DNA from: Vanessa cardui | Lineage: Eukaryota; Arthropoda; Insecta; Lepidoptera; Nymphalidae | Assembly (NCBI RefSeq): GCF_905220365.1 | Contig: NC_061127.1 | Location: forward strand, 6,386,001 to 6,450,000 | Direction: 5' to 3' | Length of the DNA: 64,000 bases | Part shown: positions 1 through 11,248 of the stretch, piece after piece | How the letters are laid out: every line of letters starts with the position of its first letter | Position numbering within the stretch: position 1 is the stretch's first letter | Translations under genes and position numbers: made by a program | The notes under the pieces: generated by a model | The model's input: only the letters and a program-made list of their open reading frames with translations | Told to the model about the DNA's origin: nothing | The model's database searches: none

Positions 1-272
1 ATCCTATATTAGGTAATTTGTAAAAAACATATATCTTAAAGTAATCGTATTGTTTTTTGATAGATATACCATGGCTGAAAGTTTTTTCTATGGTATTTTT
101 AGTAGATAGTGTGATTCAAGGGGGGTTTTTGTTGTATATATAATACATGAACAATATAGTAAAGAAACACTGATAATTTTAGAAGTTTGCAATGTGATGT
201 CGTTAATAAACAAATTCTGTAGTATATTTAGTATCAGTATTGCACCCGTGCAAAGCCGAGGCGGGTCGCTAG
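1..272 (+). mobile_element. HelA Helitron-like non-autonomous element, cut by window start
   Basis: The right end is CTAG (269-272) followed by T, with a short stem just upstream (ACCCG 244-248 pairs with CGGGT 262-266). This is the 3' architecture of Helitrons. The same sequence recurs in reverse at 42294-42600 and 43852-44103, which defines it as a repeat. The left end lies outside the window. No Rep/helicase coding is visible, so it is non-autonomous. Helitron assignment rests on end structure and copy alignment by eye. Confidence 0.6.
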
Positions 273-763
273 TTTTGAAATAAATTACTAAAATATTGCA
301 GATAGTTAGGAGGATAGGTCATTCTAAAGCTGATTAGTCGTACCGACACCGACTGTAACTTTGTTTTTTTATGTTTCAATAAGCCATATACGTTACGTTA
401 GTATCATGTTACAATACTATAAATCAGTGTATGCCAGACGAATATGAATTTAATTTAAATAAATCTAATTCCTTGATATTTGATTTATTCTCAACAGTAA
501 TTGAACTGTGACCTAATTAATAGTTGCTTTTGCAATTAATAATTTTAGTGTTACCACAGACATATAAATTGAGTCCGTTATAATATCGGGAATGTAAAAT
601 CAAATTGTACAAATTAATATTTATGAGTAATATCGACTTTGGTCCCTTACATTAATATAATGTATTGTGATTGTTTAATATTAGCAAGCTAATGTTAATT
701 ATAGTTTTGGAAACGATATAATATTTTTTGAAACACTATATTTATTTTAAGCACACAGAAATG
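273..763. other. AT-rich spacer, nothing recognised
   Basis: No coding signal, repeat family or RNA gene recognised here. Confidence 0.5.
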
Positions 764-1072
764 CTTAGCAGAGGTGAGATGGCCCAGTGGTTGTGCATCT
801 TAACCGATGATTGCGGGTTCAAACCCAGGCAAGCACCACTATATATATGTGCTTAATTTGTGTTTATAATTCATCTCGTGCTTGGCGGTGAAGGAAAATA
901 TCGTGAGGAAACCTGCATGTGTCTAATTTCATCGAAATTCTTCCACATGTCCGTTTCACCAACCCGCATTGGAACAGCGTTGTGGATTATGTTCCAAACA
1001 CTCTCCTTAATGGAAGAGGAGGCCTTATCCCAGCAGTGTGAAATTTACAGGCTGTTACTTTACTTTTCTTTT
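764..1072 (+). mobile_element. SINE-M copy (Metulj-like, tRNA-derived), nearly full length
   Basis: The head has pol III-like boxes (GATGGCCCAGTGGTT near 778 and GGGTTCAAACCC near 817). The body contains CATCTCGTGCTTGGCGGTG and the 3' part runs to CAGGCTGTTACTTTAC. About seven bases of the box A to box B spacer are missing relative to other copies. CACACAGAA at 752-760 recurs at 1073 after the tail and is probably the TSD. The 85-residue frame across it is SINE sequence, not a gene. Confidence 0.8.
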
Positions 1073-1084
1073 CACACAGAACTG

Positions 1085-2000
1085 ACACTTTCTAAACTAT
1101 ACATGACCTCAACATAATTTTCTTAGAGAGAACGCTTTTGTATAAAAAAACGTCAACGAATTAATCTATGCTAAAAATATAATCTAAAAAACTATAATCT
1201 AGGATATTAAACGACAGCGTTTTAAATAATATTATATACATATGATCTGTACATATAGTATAAATTCCAAAGTAACTCTTTCTGTCCATGTCTTTTACGC
1301 ATTAAGGGCTAAACTACCGAATCGCATATCATGGATATTAAACTTGCTTGAACCGCAAGAAAATACATAGGCTACTTATGTGTACCGAAAATCTAAGAGC
1401 CCAACACACTGGGGGTCACGGACGAAAACTCGTAACATTATAAGTATATATTATTACTAAAAAAATAATACCTCCTCTTTCTTTCGTCAGTGATTTTATT
1501 TATACTGTAAATATTTTGTACTGTAGATATATAGTACAATAACTATTGGGTTAGATAATAATAACAATAAAAAATAGGCGAACAGATGCTCTCCCTGCAA
1601 GTTTCCGAGTTTCAAATGCTTTGCTCATTAATCCATGCGACCGAGTTGCATTCATGAAATTCTTGATATAATGATGAATAACTCCGGGGAGCGACTGCAG
1701 ATCCTTCTGTGTATATTGAAATGTATTTGCTTAAAATTATATATAATTCAATTCTATCTAGTATTTCAAGACAGATATTTTAATTTATAGCTAGATTTTG
1801 CTGTTTATATCTCGAGTATTGAAACGTTTAACATTTACATACATTTTTATTATATATGAATATTCATCCATATTAGACTCGTTTTAGGTGTATATATTTA
1901 TATTTTCTTAATGTATCAACTATGCGATTATGGCAAACGATATGGTACGTCGTCATATACGTGTTTTATGCCCTATGATGAATGATTCATTTTAATATTA
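1085..2000. other. AT-rich spacer, nothing recognised
   Basis: No gene-like frame, tandem array or recognised repeat. Confidence 0.45.
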
Positions 2001-2160
2001 CTAGCTGTGCCCGCGACCTTATAGGCGTATGAATAAAAAAAAAAGTAAGTGTAGCCCAAGTTACTCCTTATTATATCAGCTATCTGCTAGTGAGAGTCCC
2101 GTCAAAATCGGTCCAGCCGTTCCAGAGATTAGCCAGAACAAACAGACAGACAAAAAATGT
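2001..2160 (-). mobile_element. HelB Helitron-like 3' fragment
   Basis: On the minus strand it ends GCGGGCACAGCTAG at 2001, next to a T. It carries the segment GTCAAAATCGGTCCAG, shared with 14575-14740, and more loosely with 62645-62770 in the other direction. It is a fragment without coding capacity. Confidence 0.5.
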
Positions 2161-3940
2161 TATTTTGGAATATGTACCACGTGTAACAAACATGCATTGA
2201 GTAAAAAAGGGTCTTTTTTAATATCACAAACAGACGCTCCAATTTTATTATATGTATAGATAAAATATAATATATAAATAATATAAATTTATTCTTAATA
2301 TATTTTTTGGTTTTCTTCAATTACTTATTTATTAAATGACAGTCAATTTGATGTTTCACTTTTGTCACATCCAGTATTGTCCTTTTTTAAAAAACTATGT
2401 GTTAAAAGATTCGAAGAAAAACTCGAAGAGTTTTGCTCGATCTATTATCGGAGTGTGTCTGCACTGATCCCAACAACCGCTGAAAGCAAACCTGACGTCA
2501 CAATTAAGTCAACCTTGGATTCAGCCGTTTGATTTAGACCAGATTTTTCAAATAGTCTAATTTTTGTAGCGATAATCAATGTAACTGTTAATTTACCTTT
2601 CTTGCTCAGGATACGCATCACGTCCAATTCAGATGAGAATACATGCGCACTGAGTTCTACAATCCAGCCGTTTGCGACATCTAGATGTGTACAGTGCCAG
2701 TACTTCCAGGCCGTCTAGTCATATATGCGACGTTGGTATTTAAATATTCTAATCATAGAATTCAGAAAAGTTACAAGTTTAAATGAAAAAAAGCATTATA
2801 TGGTCTTACATGTAAAAAAAAAAAACAGTTTATTGTGCTTGATTTATATCTAAGTTAAACCTGATGATCTGACATTCAACATAAAATATTGTGTTTGTAC
2901 AATATGAATAAGCAATAAGCACATATAGTTTAAACTAAAGATTAAATTCTTGAACTCCACTGGAATAAAGTCTGTTTGAATCATCTCAATTAGGTATATA
3001 CCTAAGTATATACTTACATTAATGATATCTCTAAAACTATCAAGCATTTTCTAAGCTTGGAATGTTTGAAAAGTTTGGTATGAATAACATCTAGTCTATA
3101 TTTTTGTTTAAGTGAACACGGAATGACGTTGTTTTTTTAATATTATTGACGTCCGATCGTCATCTAATGTACATATATGTGTTCTCTTTGGTTTGGGCCT
3201 TATACACTACACTTATGTATGAAAATAATATTCTTCCTCGCAACTTCAAAAGAAGTCAATAGGACCTCATTTGATAAGTATTCAATGCTTACCCGAGAAA
3301 TACAAAAAACGAAAATACAAGAAATGCAATGAATTTATTAGATGTCAATTCAAAACTTGTCATAAATTTCAATTAAATAGAATAAACACGAAAAAGAAAG
3401 CAGTTTTTGTTAAATCATCTTATTTATATAATACAACTATATCTACAACAACGCAGAAGAATATTTCAAACCTTCATTAATGTAATGACAGGTCGGGTCA
3501 CTTATTTCCATTACATTGGTCACAGTGTCCTTGCAAAGCGAAGCAAAATGTTGTACGCCATTAGAACTTGAAGTGAACATTACTCTTAGTTTAGCTTCCA
3601 GATTCTAACCTTTGCTTAAGCCACATTAGACCCTTATTTAGACCGTGATTGAAGTTTACGGCTGTTGAATTAATTATTAAATATTTTCCCTTTTCATCAC
3701 AGAAGGGACAACGCTTGTGAATTGTTAAAATAAATTAGAGTTTATGGCGGTACTTTTCGAAAAAAATATAATTAAAATCTTTTGTACAATATTATACGTT
3801 GTTGTTATTTTGAAGCCTAAAATTTAAATTAAATTCAAATGAAGAATACATAGCTTTCCTTTAAATAGTGAGTAGGAAAAGTAAAGAAATTATTTTCGAA
3901 ATGTAGTACCGTAAAATAAATCAATTATTTTACCAAATGT
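2161..3940. other. Non-coding spacer, unassigned
   Basis: The part at 2395-2720 is less AT-rich than its surroundings and could be an old element, but I do not recognise it. The 69-residue frame at 3271-3480 is lysine- and asparagine-rich, as expected from AT-rich DNA, and shows no domain. Confidence 0.4.
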
Positions 3941-4136
3941 ACAACAACAACAACAGCCTGTAAATTCCCACTACTGGGCTAAAGGCCTCCTTTCCCTTTG
4001 AGGAGAAGGTTTGGAACATATTCCACCACGCTGTTCCAATAGGGGTTGGTGGAATACACTTGTGACAGAATTTCTATGAAATTTGCCACATGCAGGTTTC
4101 CTCACGATGTTTTCGTTCACCGCTGAGTACGAGATT

Positions 4137-5016
4137 AATAAATAAAATTTTAACAAAAAGAAAAACCGACTTCAAACAAAACACTATTTTAAAACAAATA
4201 AAAATGCACTAAAAAGTAATAAAAATAATTGCATATTTAACATATTTTTGAGAGTCCTCCTAGGTAAAATGAAATGAAAAATATTAGACTACTTAAAAGT
4301 CGATTTACGATTATATAACGTAGTTATAGTTATTGTTACATTTGGAGCCGGTGTCAGCCAACCTATACTATATCTATCAAAAAACAACTTTATTAGTAAA
4401 AGTAAAGAAACACTGACAATTTTAGAAGTTAGCAATGTGATGTCGTAAATAAACAAATTCTTTAGTATATTTAGTATCAGTTTTGCACCCGTGAGAAGTC
4501 GGGGCGGGTCGCTAGTTAATTATAATATTCGATTATGACAATTACATGAACATAACCACGTTCCGGAAGGTGATTTAAATATCCAAGTAACCCATAAATA
4601 AAAGATTCGACCGAGTATTGCTAACGTGCTCCTCAGAATTGTTCCGTTCCCTCCTGTTCCCTTAATTTGTCATGGATCCTATACTCAAAACCTTACCAAA
4701 CTTTCACCAAACTACCCTTAAAGTATGTCCTTTATAATTTTAAAAGAATCATCAAAATTGTGGCAACCAATTTTGAGTTATTCACCTATTTATCGCGCAC
4801 ATACATAATGCAAATTTAAGACTTATGTCGTTTTCATACGGATACCATCATCGGAAAAAAAATTAAAAAAAAATAGGACCCCACAAGGAGTACTACCTTT
4901 CAAACAAAAAAAAATTATCAAAATCGGTCCACCCAGTAAAAAGTTATGAGGTAACAAACATAAAAAAAAAGAAAAATACAGACGAATTGATAACCTCCTC
5001 CTTTTTGAAGTCGGTT
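4137..5016 (-). mobile_element. Rep-B element with internal HelA, inserted in a SINE
   Basis: The outer ends are AACCGACTTC (near 4163) and its inverse GAAGTCGGTT (5007-5016). A right-hand block at 4141-4365 and a left-hand block at 4516-5016 flank a HelA fragment at 4366-4515. Both blocks recur around 42600-45040. Flanking bases GATTAATAA and GATTATAA may be an imperfect TSD. No protein is encoded. Inverted ends suggest a non-autonomous DNA transposon, but the superfamily is not identified. Confidence 0.6.
4366..4515 (+). mobile_element. HelA fragment inside Rep-B
   Basis: It ends GGGGCGGGTCGCTAG at 4515 followed by T and matches 1-272 in order. The 5' part is missing or diverged. Its position between two Rep-B blocks is paralleled near 43852, so a HelA copy may be an old fixed part of some Rep-B copies. 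Confidence 0.55.
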
Positions 5017-5139
5017 GATTATAAAGACAAATTAAGCACATGAATCAGCGGTGCTTGCTTTGAACATCGGTTAAGATGTACGCGACCACTGGGCCATCTC
5101 GACTCTACAACCACCAACCATAATATGTTCCAAATGTAC

Positions 5140-6391
5140 ATATTTTCCTAATGATTACTTATTTAATCTTTAACTATACATTATCTTTTTAGTTAAATTG
5201 AAACATTCGCTCCTTTGATTTAAAGTCTACGATACTTTTAAAAAAGTAAAACTTTATTATGTAATAAGGACGAAACATTATTACTTGGCTTAAGATCTTT
5301 GAGACATTCGTAGATGCCGAACGTTTTTATAATAACTGCAATCCCAATGAAAATACTACAGCCTAAGAGGGCGTTAGGTAACTAGGGTGGTGAGAGAGCT
5401 AGCACGTTGCACAAAAAGGGTCAATGATCGAGCTCGGCACACTCTACTTTCATACGACCTCAGAGCCAAATGTGCAACGGAGAAATTCTTACAATACCGA
5501 TATTGTGGCAGATCACAACATCTATGTTTAAGGCATTCGAAGTTTAAAAGTTTGATTTACAATTTACAACCATATTATCATACAGATAAGTTGTAATGTT
5601 GTTCTTAGTTATCTTGTAATATTGTAAAAATTGCGATAAATTTGGTTCTTGATTAAAGTAGTGCGAAAAAATCTATAAAAAAATTAATTATAATACTCGT
5701 GTTCTCTTCCTGGAAAATTTAGCCAAAATAGCTTGCAATTTTGAGAAAATGGTCGTTCGTATTTAAAAACAAGTTGATAATGTATAAAAATGGCAGATAG
5801 ATGTTACGATCTGAATAAAACAACCTTCAAGACAGAAGATCGTTACCTTAATCGTCGCTTCCATTACCTGCAGTGAGCTGTTCTCTGAATCTGGGTTTAC
5901 AGACATTTCAAAATAAACAAATATTTCGTATTATTTTTGTAAATATTATAGCACATTTAGATTTTGAACATTTAAAGGAGTATCTTTATTGTCAAATATG
6001 CACTATCGTCAATTACTGAGAGACTTTAAATATTGACTTATGTTGAATTGGATTATTGTGAAGCAAGTTTTACAATTTCTTACCTCATAATTTTTCATAA
6101 TTTCTTCTGAGATAATTATGCAAAATATCCTCAGAATGTTTTAACTACAAGACAGGTTTACAACAAAGTTTAAAACTTAGATTTTAAGCCGCAATTGAGA
6201 CCGCGTTCTTTAAAATGTACGTAGTTTAACCAATGGGTGCTTTGGGATAAAAATCATAATCTACAAATTTTACTCTTTCCTACAAATTTCACTTTTATCT
6301 CAGCATATCTTTAATCACCCCAATTAATATGAATCATTAGCAAACGATCAAAATCTCGATAAAGCTTTCATTAAAAATATGTTATCATTTA
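5140..6391. other. Non-coding spacer
   Basis: A short, less AT-rich patch at 5360-5480 is not recognised. The remainder is AT-rich with no element identified. Confidence 0.4.
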
Positions 6392-6677
6392 ACGTTAAAT
6401 TAAATTCTGCCTTCTAACAGCCTGTAATATTTATCTATAATTTCTGTATTGTAATCAAATGATCTTTTATATGCCTGTATGATCTCCATCAATAGAACTC
6501 ACTAGTACATTAATTTAATCATTGAATTTAACGTTATTTATTAAATTAAAATCAGCCTTCTAGAATATTAATTTATCTATAATTTCTATATTATAATCAT
6601 AATATGATCTTTGACATTGCTTTTGATGATCTCCATCAATGAAATTCACAAGTACATTAATTTAAAAATTGAAAAGG
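6392..6677. repeat. Diverged tandem duplication, about 145 bp unit
   Basis: TATCTATAATTTCT at 6432 recurs at 6574, and GATCTCCATCAAT at 6481 recurs at 6628. Flanking blocks (CCTTCTA, GTACATTAATTTAA) are in the same order. The two units differ by many substitutions and indels, so the duplication is old. Confidence 0.65.
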
Positions 6678-6965
6678 TCTGAATATTATGAATCATGCCA
6701 TCATGTAAATGCATTAGTTATCGAAGCTGTAAACTCGGATTGTAGTAGTACCTAATTGACGTTTTTAATTGATACACTATTGTCTGTTATCTTCAAACAT
6801 TTATCGTACAATCCATTAAACATAGCCTGCTGATCTGTAAGTAGCAAGCCAATGATAGCTTGCGAATTACGCGTTGCAGACTATTCAACTCACAAAGCAA
6901 AATGAGTTATTTTTGGATTAACTAACTGAGCATACCCATACAAAATATATAAAAATAATTTCTAC

Positions 6966-7112
6966 TTCTAAACTAATATTATAAATCTGAAAGTATCTCT
7001 GTCTGTCTGTCTGTCGCTTTTTCTCGACCGAACCAACGAACTGAATTTGATGAAATATGGTGTGAAGCAAACAAACAAGAACTCCAAGGAAAGACGTAGG
7101 CTACAACTAGTA
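6966..7112 (+). mobile_element. HelC Helitron-like 5' fragment
   Basis: The sequence runs from TCTAAACTAATATTATAAAT through a (CTGT)n stretch to GGTGTGAAGCAAAC and GACGTAGGCTAC. This matches the 5' part of widespread lepidopteran Helitron-like repeats as I remember them. A shorter relative lies at 31203-31270. The 3' end is not found. Confidence 0.4.
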
Positions 7113-7119
7113 ACCGATA

Positions 7120-7386
7120 ATATGTACTGCTGGACTAAGGCGTCCGTTCATTTTGAGGGTAGGAGTTAATTCCATCATGTTCGAATGCGGGTTTGTAGGT
7201 ACACGTGTAGCAGAATTTCACTGAAATTTGACACATAGTTTCTCACAATTTTTTCCTTCGCTGCCGAGTTCAAGATGAATTATTATATACATATATTGAG
7301 AATATGAATATTTAGTGATGTTTCCGGGTTTGAACACGCAAACATTGATATAAATATACGCTTTCTAACCAATGGCTAAGTTCATA
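7120..7386 (-). mobile_element. Degenerate SINE-M copy
   Basis: The block order matches a minus-strand SINE-M: ACTGCTGGACTAAGGC, then TTCCATCATGTTCGAATGCGGGTT, then the CCGAGTTCAAGATGAATTAT region, and at the right end ACCAATGGCTAAG where box A should be. Many substitutions and gaps show an old insertion. Confidence 0.6.
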
Positions 7387-7917
7387 TGAAAAATCTTGTA
7401 TTTTTTTTATATAGGCTTATTATCATACAACGTAACTTCATAGTTTGTGCGAATAAATATTAAAATGTCTAGAGTTTCAGAAGTTATTCAGCAGTCAATT
7501 GAACAAAGCAAAGGGTTTAGGTTTGATATTTGCTGGTATATAAATTACATTTAATCGGAAATCGGTGGTGTATGAAAGTTTGTAAGCGATTGAAGATCCC
7601 AGGGTAGTTCTCTTTATGTTAGCAAATAGATTCTACGCCTGGACCGGGTCCAAGCCGATCCAGTTATTACGACATAAATCGTTATCTATAACCGAGCTTT
7701 GAGCGATATCGTAAATTATACGTATCAGGTGTTTATTAATAATATATCAAATTATAAAACCAAAAACGCAGTAAAGGCAAATAATTATAATAAAGAGATA
7801 TAATAAAATACATTTAATCTATAAGAAACGAGATTTTTTTTTAAATTTGTAATAATCAAATTAAGAAAACTATTAGGTAAGAATGAATGAGATAATCGAT
7901 CTTATGCTTATCATCAT

Positions 7918-8013
7918 CTCGCGCGGATATTAGACGAATTTCAGCCAGTGGAGCGGGCCGGGGTTCGAGGAGGATTTAGCACCATAGATCACATCCTCAC
8001 CGAGGAGAATAAT
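7918..8013 (+). pseudogene. Short relic of an RTE-type reverse transcriptase
   Basis: Thirty-two open codons translate to a segment beginning LARILDEFQP and ending STIDHILTEE. It aligns without gaps to the LINE-3 frame around LARRFDEFQP...ATIDHIHTVR, in the conserved RT region before the FADD motif. The patch is clearly more GC-rich than the DNA around it. A TGA follows at 8014. It is a small internal fragment and cannot be functional. Confidence 0.7.
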
Positions 8014-8037
8014 TGACCCCTGTGATTGTAATTGAAT

Positions 8038-8165
8038 AAGCCGAGATTGTCGCGTGGTTAGAATGCGTACATCTTAACCGATGATTGCGGGATCAATCCC
8101 AGGCAAGCACCACTGATTATTTTGTACTTATAATTCTTAACTTATAATTCATCTCGTGCTCATAT
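8038..8165 (+). mobile_element. SINE-M head fragment, 3' truncated
   Basis: Box A-like (near 8044) and box B-like GGGATCAATCCCAGGC are present, then the body stops after CATCTCGTGCTCAT. It begins 24 bases after the RT relic. Confidence 0.65.
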
Positions 8166-8628
8166 TAAGTTCCTAAGTACTCATCATCTACTCATCTCTC
8201 CAGCCACGGATCCACAGGGTTACGACGAGGTGATACAGTCCGTATATACAAATTTTAATATTAAAGAACATACATAAAAAAAAAACAATTTGGGTGAAGA
8301 AAATATAAATTCTTAGTTTTTTTCTAGTATAACATTTATGATGAAACCCGCATTAAAATCCGTTATGAAGATTTAAGCGCGCATAAGGTGGAAAGCTATT
8401 TCATAATTTAAAGAGATACAAAATAACATGATTTTACCATTTACAGAACCTATCAGTTTGTTATAAGGCACGCTTGTCTTTCCGAGAACTCGATTTACAG
8501 CCGTTAAAACTCTAAACGTAGAGTTCGTATCGAGGTAGCTGGTATTAACACACACTCACGGAATAAATCAGTCTTATATAAGTGTAATAATCATGCAGAG
8601 GTGTTCTCTATACGCATTCGCTTTGGAA
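8166..8628. other. Spacer, nothing recognised
   Basis: The 60-residue minus frame at 8373-8555 has no recognisable domain or flanking gene structure. Confidence 0.4.
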
Positions 8629-8745
8629 CGTTCCGCATTGGAACAGCGTGGTGGAATATGTTCCAAACCTTCTCCTCACAGGGAGACGAGGCCTTTAGCC
8701 CAGCAGTGGGATTTTACAGGCTGTTGTTGTCGTTGTTGTTGTTGT
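8629..8745 (+). mobile_element. SINE-M 3' fragment, 5' truncated
   Basis: It begins inside the body at TTCCGCATTGGAACAGCG and runs to CAGGCTGTTGTTG with a (GTT)n tail. 5' truncation is usual for retroposed elements. Confidence 0.7.
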
Positions 8746-8889
8746 TCTCTATACTGTTAATGTTCTAAAATTGGAGTACTTGAAATGAGATATCTACATT
8801 TTATGTAAAACTTAAACACACTAAAAACACATTATCTTTTGAATATGGAAGTACGCTAAATTATTGATAGTCAAATTAGTAACAGTGTG

Positions 8890-9190
8890 TACAATTCCCA
8901 CTGAGAATAGATAAGGCCGCTGAGATAAGGCCTCCTCTTCCATTAAGGAGAGGGTTTGGAACATACTCCACCACGCTGTTCCAATACGGGTTGGTGGAAT
9001 GCTCATGTGGCAGAATTTCGATGAAATTAGACACATGCAGGTTTCCTCACGATGTTTTCCTTCACCGCCGAGCACGAGATGCATAATAAACACAAATTAA
9101 GCACATATATATAGTGGTGCTTGCCTGGATTTGAACCCGCAATCATCGGTTAAGACGCACGCGTTCTAACCACTGGGCCATCTCAGCTCT
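8890..9190 (-). mobile_element. SINE-M copy, nearly full length
   Basis: On the minus strand the order is box A (near 9177), box B (near 9142), GCTCGGCGGTGAAGG and the 3' part down to 8893. A small inserted segment lies near 8905-8930. The 90-residue frame overlapping it is SINE sequence. Confidence 0.78.
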
Positions 9191-9204
9191 CATATTAAAC
9201 ACTT

Positions 9205-9262
9205 CCATTCGAAAAAGAAAATACCCTGACCTGAGAAGATACAGCGAAAGAAACTCAGAGGG
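9205..9262 (-). mobile_element. Tail-D fragment
   Basis: On the minus strand it reads GAGTTTCTTTCGCTG then TTCTCAGGTCAGGGTATTTT, matching the plus copy at 9822-9963. It is a short fragment of a retroposon 3' end. Confidence 0.5.
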
Positions 9263-9821
9263 TCTTTTTTTGACAATTTTTTTATTTACATATATTGAAT
9301 ATGATCAGAAATTTCTAACATTACATTGCACTGGTCTGCTCTAAACGACATTAAACTACCAAAACACAGTTCAAAGTATTGTTGCTAGGCAGATACAGAG
9401 TAAATAAGCAGCTCCGCTCAGAGATAACGTCAATAGCGGTTTACGGGACAGTGACGTAAAAAGTCACGCGTTCGATTGGTCGATTGACACTTTGGTCTAT
9501 TGATGGTCCCACTCCAAATACAAGCTTTAGACTTAATTGAAGAGGTAAATAAGAATATTAGTAATTCCTTACAAAATGACTTACTGCTATCATTCATTTG
9601 CTTTATTGTAAGATATATTTTTTGAGTCAAATCAAAATGCCTCTGTTGCCAAATTAAAAAAAAAAAATATGAACGCTTGTGTGCAAAAGGTTATCATACA
9701 ATTAATGAGTTTATGATCCATAGCACACCTTGGGAATGAAACGATATCCTCCTTACTATTTCATTTCATATTAAATTGTTTATATAATATAATATATGAG
9801 ACAAACAAAAAAAAAACATAA
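9263..9821. other. Spacer between inverted Tail-D copies
   Basis: No element recognised. The short frame at 9430-9630 has no domain. Confidence 0.35.
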
Positions 9822-9963
9822 ATCCAATGAGTTTCTTTCGCCGGTTCTTCTCAGGTCAGGGTATTTTCTTTTCCGAACCGGTAGTAGTGTTTCAATTTAC
9901 CATCAATAAGAAAATGTTATCCTTCTATATTGAATAAAGTTATTTGAGTTTGAGTTTGAGTTT
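9822..9963 (+). mobile_element. Tail-D retroposon 3' end with (GAGTTT)n tail
   Basis: It contains GAGTTTCTTTCGCCGGTTC, CTTTTCCGAACCGGTAGTAG and a terminal GAGTTT repeat ending near 9963. Relatives lie at 31910, 39495 and, inverted, 42124. The simple-repeat tail marks the 3' end of a non-LTR retroposon. The parent family is not certain. Confidence 0.55.
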
Positions 9964-11000
9964 GCGTGGTTCTAATTGTCGCTTAAGTCAAAATTACAAC
10001 CTTTTCTCGTAAACTTTTCAATTCTTGATATAATTGCTCGGAATATAACCTCGCATCCAAACAAACAACATCATTATAATAGTTACTTAGAGTTCTACAG
10101 TTGCATCAGCTGATCAATGGTTTCAGAAGATTTTCCATCGCATTATTAATTCGACTAACAAATAATCAATTGTATTACCGATAAAACTTATCGTTTTTGT
10201 TATTTTTTAATTTCTCAAACAGAGTTGTGCTCTTATAAAGAAAAACAAATCCGTTATAGGGAACAATAACCAAGGTACGTTTTCTGTGGAAAGGGTTTTT
10301 AGGCTGAAACATCGAGAAATAGGGTTTCCTTTGTTGTCAAAATTATTTTTATATACGTTTATACGGCTGCTATTCTCGAATAATGAACGTAATTGAAATG
10401 GCCTCTTTGTGGTTCTGTCTTTTTGTCCTGCGAAAGAGTAATCCAGTTAGTACGAGTTCTATTATCTTATTTATTAAAACAACAGATGCTCTAAATTTGT
10501 AATTTTTGTTTTGATATTAAAATTTTTTTTAAATTTATATAATACCTGCTTTACTTACAATGTTTAAATAAGTAAAATTTGTGCGTTTGAATGATTTGAA
10601 AGACAAAGAGTATCTTAAATAAAACCTTATTTAAGATTGTTAGAAATATACGATAAAAAAATAGTGTAAATTAAATCGATACAGACATCGATTTAATATT
10701 TATTTATATATTAGATTTACGATGAATATACAAAAAATTATAAATACAATGTTTGCTTAAAATAAATACTATTCATTTTTGAATTCCCGAATGTAAACTC
10801 GAAATATTCACGTATAATAAAAGACAAAAATGTTATAAGGATGAAAGCAATCGTTTTCCAATATCTGCAACCTTTTGTTTCCAAAATAAACCGTTATTAT
10901 AATAGAGTTTTTATAGAAAATAATTTTGCTATAATATCAAAGCGTATTAAAAATACACAGGCTTTTGCCAAATTTCAAAATTATGCTATAAAAATGTTCA
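9964..11000. other. AT-rich spacer
   Basis: Nothing recognised. The 68-residue frame at 10841-11047 runs into the SINE head and is not a convincing gene. Confidence 0.4.
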
Positions 11001-11045
11001 GAAACGAGATGGCTCAGTGGCTAGAACACGTGAATATTAGTCGAT

Positions 11046-11061
11046 GATTGGGGTATTCGAA
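11046..11061 (+). repeat. Left TSD of LINE-1
   Basis: GATTGGGGTATTCGAA, 16 bp, identical to 14138-14153. Confidence 0.9.
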
Positions 11062-11062
11062 T

Positions 11063-11248
11063 TCTCGGGGGAGCCTCACCCCTAGAGAACGCGTCCCCAG
11101 GTGGCGGATAGGGGAGGGCTCGGCAGATATGCCGGGTAGGAGGGAAATAAAATACCTCCCGTGGACCAACAGGCCGAAGAAGGACACTTCGTTACCAAAC
11201 CCCTGCTGCAGGCTTATCCAAAATATCTGGAGCAAAGGTTGCAGTTAG
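11063..11248 (+). CDS. LINE-1 leader frame, in frame with EN-RT, ended by one TAG
   Basis: This open stretch is in the same frame as the EN-RT gene and ends at a single TAG (11246-11248). It would give about 60 arginine- and proline-rich residues with no domain I recognise. Its first ATG (11048) lies in the TSD and is not part of the element. Small upstream frames are known in RTE elements. It could be a true leader ORF, the N-terminus of one protein now cut by a nonsense mutation, or chance. Confidence 0.35.
   Translation, partial: SRGSLTPRERVPRWRIGEGSADMPGRREIKYLPWTNRPKKDTSLPNPCCRLIQNIWSKGCS

Larger units (their letters stand above)
3941..5129 (-). mobile_element. SINE-M copy split by a nested Rep-B element
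   Basis: The 3' and central parts lie at 3941-4136 and the tRNA-like head at 5021-5106, both on the minus strand. Together they make a nearly full SINE. The break falls in the body segment that normally reads GAATTATAAAGACAAATTAAG, and the inserted DNA is Rep-B. CCAAATGTAC occurs at 3933-3942 and again at 5130-5139, which would be the SINE TSD if its head carries about 20 extra bases. The nesting order is clear: SINE first, Rep-B later. Confidence 0.75.

Noticed and set aside
770..830. tRNA gene-like boxes A and B, repeated near 8040, 9170, 11005, 14470, 16055, 26590, 42680 and 51850
   Set aside because: They are the tRNA-derived heads of SINEs: each is followed by the same SINE body or retroposon tail, and no acceptor stem or cloverleaf is maintained.
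3271..3480. Lysine- and asparagine-rich 69-residue frame as a small gene
   Set aside because: Composition is that of translated AT-rich DNA; no splice context, domain or neighbouring exon.
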